Source of the DNA: an uncultured Oscillospiraceae bacterium
Lineage (GTDB): Bacteria; Bacillota; Clostridia; Oscillospirales; Oscillospiraceae
Length of the DNA: 8,101 nt
Direction: 5' to 3'
Assembly (NCBI GenBank): GCA_934573945.1
Contig: CAKTMQ010000075.1
Location: 1 to 8,101, forward strand
This document shows positions 5,492 to 8,101 of the stretch, piece after piece (within the stretch, counting starts at the first letter, position 1; every line of letters begins with the position of its first letter). The notes beneath the pieces were generated by a model. That model was not told where the DNA came from. It was given only the letters and a program-made list of their open reading frames with translations, and made no database searches. A program made the position numbers and the translations under genes.

Positions 5492-6334
5492 ATGGAGTTT
5501 TGGAAAATGAACGGAGCGGGCAACGACTTTATCGTGGTGGATGACCGACGGAATGCCGTGCCGGAGGCACAGTGGCCGCAGGCGGCACGCATTTTGTGTG
5601 AAAGGCATCTGTCCATCGGAGCGGATGGTCTCATGGTGGTCAAAAGTCCCCGCAGCGGCGGCGATTACCGGATGCTATTCTACAATTCGGACGGCTCCAT
5701 GGGCGAGATGTGCGGCAACGGTGCCCGGTGCATCTGCCGTTACGGTTATGAGAACGGACTGGCCGGCGCGGTGCAGCGGGTGGAGACCACAGCGGGGCTT
5801 GTCACAGGCTGGCGGATCGACCGGCAGCACTACCGGGTACGGCTCAACGATCCCTGCCATATGCGGCTGGACGGAAGAGTCGAGGTGGACGGTGCGGTGT
5901 ACGACTGCGCCTACGTAGAGCTGGGCGATCCCGGTATTCCCCACGCAGTGGTGCCCATCTCCGGGCTGAAGGATTACGACACGCAGGCGCTGTTCCAATT
6001 GGGGCGGAAGCTGCGGTTTTATCAGGATTTCCCCAAGGGTGCCAATGTGAATTTTTATGAGATCATTGGCACGGATCACATCTACGAGCGCACCTATGAA
6101 CGGGGCGTGGAGGATTTCACCTATGCCTGCGGCACCGGTACCGGCTCCGTGGTGACGGTGTTGACGCTGCTGGGGAAGGTATCCGGCAGGAATGTGCAGG
6201 TGGACATGACCGGCGGCCGCCTGACCATCGATGTGGAGCGCCGCCCGGACGGCAGCGTGGCGGATCTCTATCTCACCGGCCCCACCAATATTGTCTGCAA
6301 GGGTGAGATCACCGACGAATCGCTGGCGCTGTGA
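5492..6334 (+). CDS. dapF: Diaminopimelate epimerase
   Basis: A 280-residue cytoplasmic enzyme that interconverts LL- and meso-diaminopimelate, supplying meso-DAP for peptidoglycan and for lysine. Family hallmarks appear in order: FWKMNGAGNDFIVVDD at the start; NSDGSMGEMCGNGARC (65-80) with the first catalytic Cys (C74); GDPGIPHAVV (145-154); PKGANVNF (181-188); and TYERGVEDFTYACGTGTGS (201-219) with the second catalytic Cys (C213). The length is normal (270-290). The loop between ERG and ACGTG is one residue longer than in the E. coli enzyme as I recall it, which is not expected to matter. The start at 5492 has AAGGGAG at 5476-5482 with 9-base spacing. The gene stands alone, with its own promoter and terminator and no other lysine-pathway gene visible in the window. 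Confidence 0.97.
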   Translation: MEFWKMNGAGNDFIVVDDRRNAVPEAQWPQAARILCERHLSIGADGLMVVKSPRSGGDYRMLFYNSDGSMGEMCGNGARCICRYGYENGLAGAVQRVETTAGLVTGWRIDRQHYRVRLNDPCHMRLDGRVEVDGAVYDCAYVELGDPGIPHAVVPISGLKDYDTQALFQLGRKLRFYQDFPKGANVNFYEIIGTDHIYERTYERGVEDFTYACGTGTGSVVTVLTLLGKVSGRNVQVDMTGGRLTIDVERRPDGSVADLYLTGPTNIVCKGEITDESLAL

Positions 6335-6400
6335 AGTATGTATGCGGCAAGTCGCTGCATCATGCACAAAAAAGCACAAAATGATTTGGAATATCACACA

Positions 6401-6436
6401 AGAAAGCGGCAAAAGTGCCGCTTTTTCTTGTTTTTT
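6401..6436 (+). terminator. Intrinsic terminator after dapF
   Basis: AAAGCGGCA (6403-6411) pairs with TGCCGCTTT (6416-6424) across an AAAG loop. T-rich sequence follows (6422-6426 and 6431-6436). The interval 6335-6400 before it contains no gene. Confidence 0.92.
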
Positions 6437-6455
6437 AAGGCAAGTGTGCTATACT
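6428..6455 (+). promoter_or_regulatory. Candidate extended -10 promoter reading towards the second surface protein
   Basis: TTGTTT (6428-6433), 16 bases, then TATACT (6450-6455) with a TGC immediately before it, forming a full extended -10. The -35 box lies inside the T-tail of the dapF terminator. RNA would start near 6462. The next gene begins at 7050, so the leader would be about 590 bases unless a nearer promoter was missed. Confidence 0.5.
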
Positions 6456-6513
6456 GTAATCGTGATTCTGCTAAATTATAGGCAAAATTTCCATTAAAAG
6501 GTAATTATATGTG

Positions 6514-6560
6514 GCTGCCAACCCCCATGGGGGTTGCTTCTTTGCACGCAAAGAAGCAAC
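6514..6560. repeat. Palindromic intergenic element, copy 2
   Basis: GCTGCCAAC (6514-6522) runs into a perfect 18-bp palindrome, CAACCCCCATGGGGGTTG (6519-6536). An inverted repeat, GTTGCTTCTTTG (6533-6544) with CAAAGAAGCAAC (6549-6560), overlaps it by four bases. The order and the CCATGG centre match copy 1 at 309-369, but the arm sequences differ while remaining paired. An imperfect inverted pair, GTTTCGCCA and TGGCGCGAAAC, follows just downstream. Confidence 0.72.
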
Positions 6561-6662
6561 CGAGGTTTCGCCATCTCTTGCAGCGGTGACAGTCCCTTAC
6601 ATCTCTGCCAGGGAGGTGGCGCGAAACGCCGGAGAGATACACGGTGCGTCCCTTGCGATGCC

Positions 6663-6834
6663 TTGTAGGGGCGGATGTACTCCAAGGGTACTTGTTCCGC
6701 TGCACTCCACGGCGCCCACATCCGCCTGCACGACAGACGCATATACCCCTTGTAACCATTCCGTAGGGGCGGGGCTCTGCCCCTCCCGCGGGCGGGGTAA
6801 AATCCCGCCCGCTGCACACCGTCTGTTTTACCCC
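6663..6834. repeat. Cluster of GC-rich REP-like palindromes
   Basis: Two units start with the same GTAGGGGCGG (6665-6674 and 6763-6772). In the first, GGCGGATGT (6670-6678) pairs with ACATCCGCC (6718-6726). In the second, GGGGC-TCT-GCCCC (6771-6783) is followed by a perfect 9-bp stem, GCGGGCGGG (6788-6796) with CCCGCCCGC (6804-6812). GGGGTAAAA (6794-6802) could alternatively pair with TTTTACCCC (6826-6834), breaking the latter stem. GTAGGGGCG-type palindromes are familiar as dispersed intergenic repeats in clostridial gut genomes. No coding signal was found here. Confidence 0.6.
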
Positions 6835-6860
6835 TGCAAAAAATAGTCCCACGGCATTAC

Positions 6861-6998
6861 GGCGCGGCACACGCCGCGCCTTGATGCGCCTGACCTCCCC
6901 TTAAGGGCAGACAGGTTTCTGCTTGTCTCCTGTCTGCCCCGTCAGTGCCAAGGTCAGGCCGATACATCTTGCGGGTGCCGCCGGCGATGCCGGACGGC
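6861..6998 (+). other. Hairpin-rich 5' leader of the second surface protein gene
   Basis: Three structures stand in a row. First, GGCGCGGC-ACAC-GCCGCGCC is a perfect 8-bp hairpin (6861-6880). Second, a two-tier stem has GCCTGACCT (6888-6896) pairing with AGGTCAGGC (6951-6959), enclosing GGGCAGACAGG (6905-6915) paired with CCTGTCTGCCC (6929-6939). Third, GCCGCCGGC-GAT-GCCGG-A-CGGC (6977-6998) lies about 35 bases before the weak ribosome site of the gene. No known riboswitch class is recognised. Copies of a similar leader elsewhere in the genome would show whether it is a conserved RNA. Confidence 0.5.
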
Positions 6999-7049
6999 GG
7001 CGCTTTCATCCACACCGGCAAATTTTATGAACGGGGGGTCATAAAGAAA

Positions 7050-8101
7050 ATGACAACCAAAAAAGCAACCAGACGCGCACTCTTTACCAGCATCATGGCG
7101 CTGGTGATGTGCCTGGTCATGCTGGTGGGCACCACGTTTGCGTGGTTTACCGACAGTGTGACCAGCGGTGTCAACACCATCAAGTCCGGCAATCTGGACA
7201 TGGAAGTCACCTACAAGACTGCCAAGGGCGGCGAGCAGGCGACCGGTACGCTGGACAAGAACACAAAACTCTTTAACGATGCGGCTCTGTGGGAGCCGGG
7301 TCACGTGGAGTACGCCGTGCTGACCGTGAAGAACGTGGGTTCTCTGGCGCTGAAGTATACGCTGGGCATCAACATCGCCAGCGAGACCGGCAGCGTCAAT
7401 ATGCTGGGTGACGCGTTCCAGCTGTCCAGCTACCTGCAGTATGCCGTGATCGAGAACAATCTGGGCGACAGCTTTGACCGCGACACGCTGACCGGCTATC
7501 CCGGCAGCGCGCTGGCCAACTACACCACGGCAGACACACCGCTGCTCTCCGGCGAGAGCAAGACCGTGACGCTGGCTATCTGGATGCCCACCACTGTGGG
7601 CAACGAGGCCAACCACGCCAAGGGTGCGGCTGTTCCCACCATCGAGCTGGGTGTGAACCTGATGGCGACGCAGTATGAGCATGAGACCGACAGCTTCGGT
7701 AAGGACTATGACGCCGCTGCCGGTGCTGAGATCAGCGTCGATACCACCAACATTCAGGACTATCTGGACGGCAAGTACGGCTCCATCGACGGCATGACGC
7801 TGGTGCTGGCCGCGGGCGACTATGACAAAATCGAGGTCGGTCGCGCCACCGCATATGCGGGCAGCAACACCAAGTATTATCTTGGCGGAACCGAATCCAG
7901 TGTCGATGCTATCAAGCAGGATATAGCCGATCATCCCAACGGCGGCGCAGGTACTCGCGAGTATGTCCGCTCTATGAGCAATGTTACCCTCAAGGCAGCC
8001 GATGGTGCGGCGGTGACCATCAATGGGCTGGTTGCGTTCGGCGGACAGGTCAACAGCACAAAGTGGTACAGCAGAGATTTCGTTGCTGACAGAGATATGA
8101 G
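7050..8101 (+). CDS. SipW-signal TasA/camelysin-like surface protein with a probable beta-helix C-terminal domain (partial)
   Basis: The frame is open from ATG at 7050 to the window end (350 complete codons). The N-terminus is basic, then hydrophobic (residues 10-26), then LVGTTFAWFTDSVTSGVNTI: the same SipW-dependent signal as the gene at 505, with about 85% identical bases over 571-648 versus 7104-7181. The following domain, to about residue 221, is homologous throughout to the other protein. Shared blocks include ALWEPGHVEY against TLWEPGHTEI, VGNEAN, PTIELGVNLMATQ and DSFGKDYD. Beyond it the proteins share nothing. Here the segment IDGMTLVLAAGDYDKIEVGR, followed later by SNVTLKAADGAAVTINGLVAFGG, looks like the start of a right-handed parallel beta-helix (pectin-lyase-like), but the domain is cut off. 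The ribosome site is weak (GGGGGG at 7033-7038, 11-base spacing). Likely secreted matrix or surface protein. Confidence 0.85.
   Translation, partial: MTTKKATRRALFTSIMALVMCLVMLVGTTFAWFTDSVTSGVNTIKSGNLDMEVTYKTAKGGEQATGTLDKNTKLFNDAALWEPGHVEYAVLTVKNVGSLALKYTLGINIASETGSVNMLGDAFQLSSYLQYAVIENNLGDSFDRDTLTGYPGSALANYTTADTPLLSGESKTVTLAIWMPTTVGNEANHAKGAAVPTIELGVNLMATQYEHETDSFGKDYDAAAGAEISVDTTNIQDYLDGKYGSIDGMTLVLAAGDYDKIEVGRATAYAGSNTKYYLGGTESSVDAIKQDIADHPNGGAGTREYVRSMSNVTLKAADGAAVTINGLVAFGGQVNSTKWYSRDFVADRDM

Noticed and set aside
6511..6846. 111-codon plus-strand frame and overlapping minus-strand frames across 6494-6870
   Set aside because: They translate palindromic repeats and GC-rich hairpins, with no ribosome site or domain; best explained as intergenic repeats.
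7033..7038. Run of six G before the second surface gene as a phase-variable tract
   Set aside because: Six bases is short for slippage-driven switching and it sits where a degenerate ribosome site is expected.
1..8101. tRNA, rRNA, CRISPR array, insertion sequence or phage attachment site
   Set aside because: No cloverleaf, regularly spaced direct repeats, transposase or integrase coding sequence, or terminal inverted repeats with target duplications were found on reading both strands.

Overview
The window looks like a chromosome segment of a moderately GC-rich Gram-positive gut clostridium, most likely an Oscillospiraceae/Flavonifractor-type organism. This is inferred from gene content, not from any marker gene. 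The signs are proteins with SipW-dependent signal peptides, a BspA-type leucine-rich repeat protein, an L-2-amino-thiazoline-4-carboxylate hydrolase-like protein, an Eis-like acetyltransferase, GC-rich palindromic intergenic repeats, strong AGGAGG-type ribosome binding sites, and TTGACA-17-TAnAAT promoters.

Layout. Bases 1-111 are the C-terminal end of a D-3-phosphoglycerate dehydrogenase, closed by a strong terminator. Bases 166-504 are non-coding and hold a candidate promoter, a palindromic repeat element and hairpins. They lead into a 535-residue surface protein (505-2112) that joins a TasA/camelysin-like, SipW-type N-terminal module to BspA-type leucine-rich repeats. After its terminator come a NimA-like flavin-binding protein (2381-2875), a bidirectional terminator, and a convergent Eis-like GNAT acetyltransferase (4190-2916, minus). 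Divergent promoters at 4232-4323 separate the acetyltransferase from a two-gene operon: an 86-residue protein of unknown function and an L-2-amino-thiazoline-4-carboxylate hydrolase-like protein. That operon has a strongly structured leader. Diaminopimelate epimerase (dapF, 5492-6334) follows with its own promoter and terminator. Bases 6437-7049 are a 600-base gene-free stretch packed with hairpins and REP-like repeats. The window ends inside a second SipW-type surface protein (7050 onward).

How it fits together. The middle genes (Nim-like, Eis-like, thiazoline hydrolase-like, dapF) are separately promoted metabolic or detoxification functions with no evident single pathway. The most interesting feature is the pair of surface-protein genes flanking them. 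Both carry the same export signal and about 220-230 residues of homologous N-terminal domain. They then diverge abruptly into unrelated C-terminal domains: leucine-rich repeats in one, a likely beta-helix in the other. Both are also preceded by a related palindromic element (GCTGCCAAC, then a CCATGG-centred palindrome, then a stem of 12 bp). In the first gene, base composition drops from about 65% GC to about 40-47% GC across the module boundary. This suggests a family of surface proteins that keep a common leader and export/assembly module while exchanging their outer domains.
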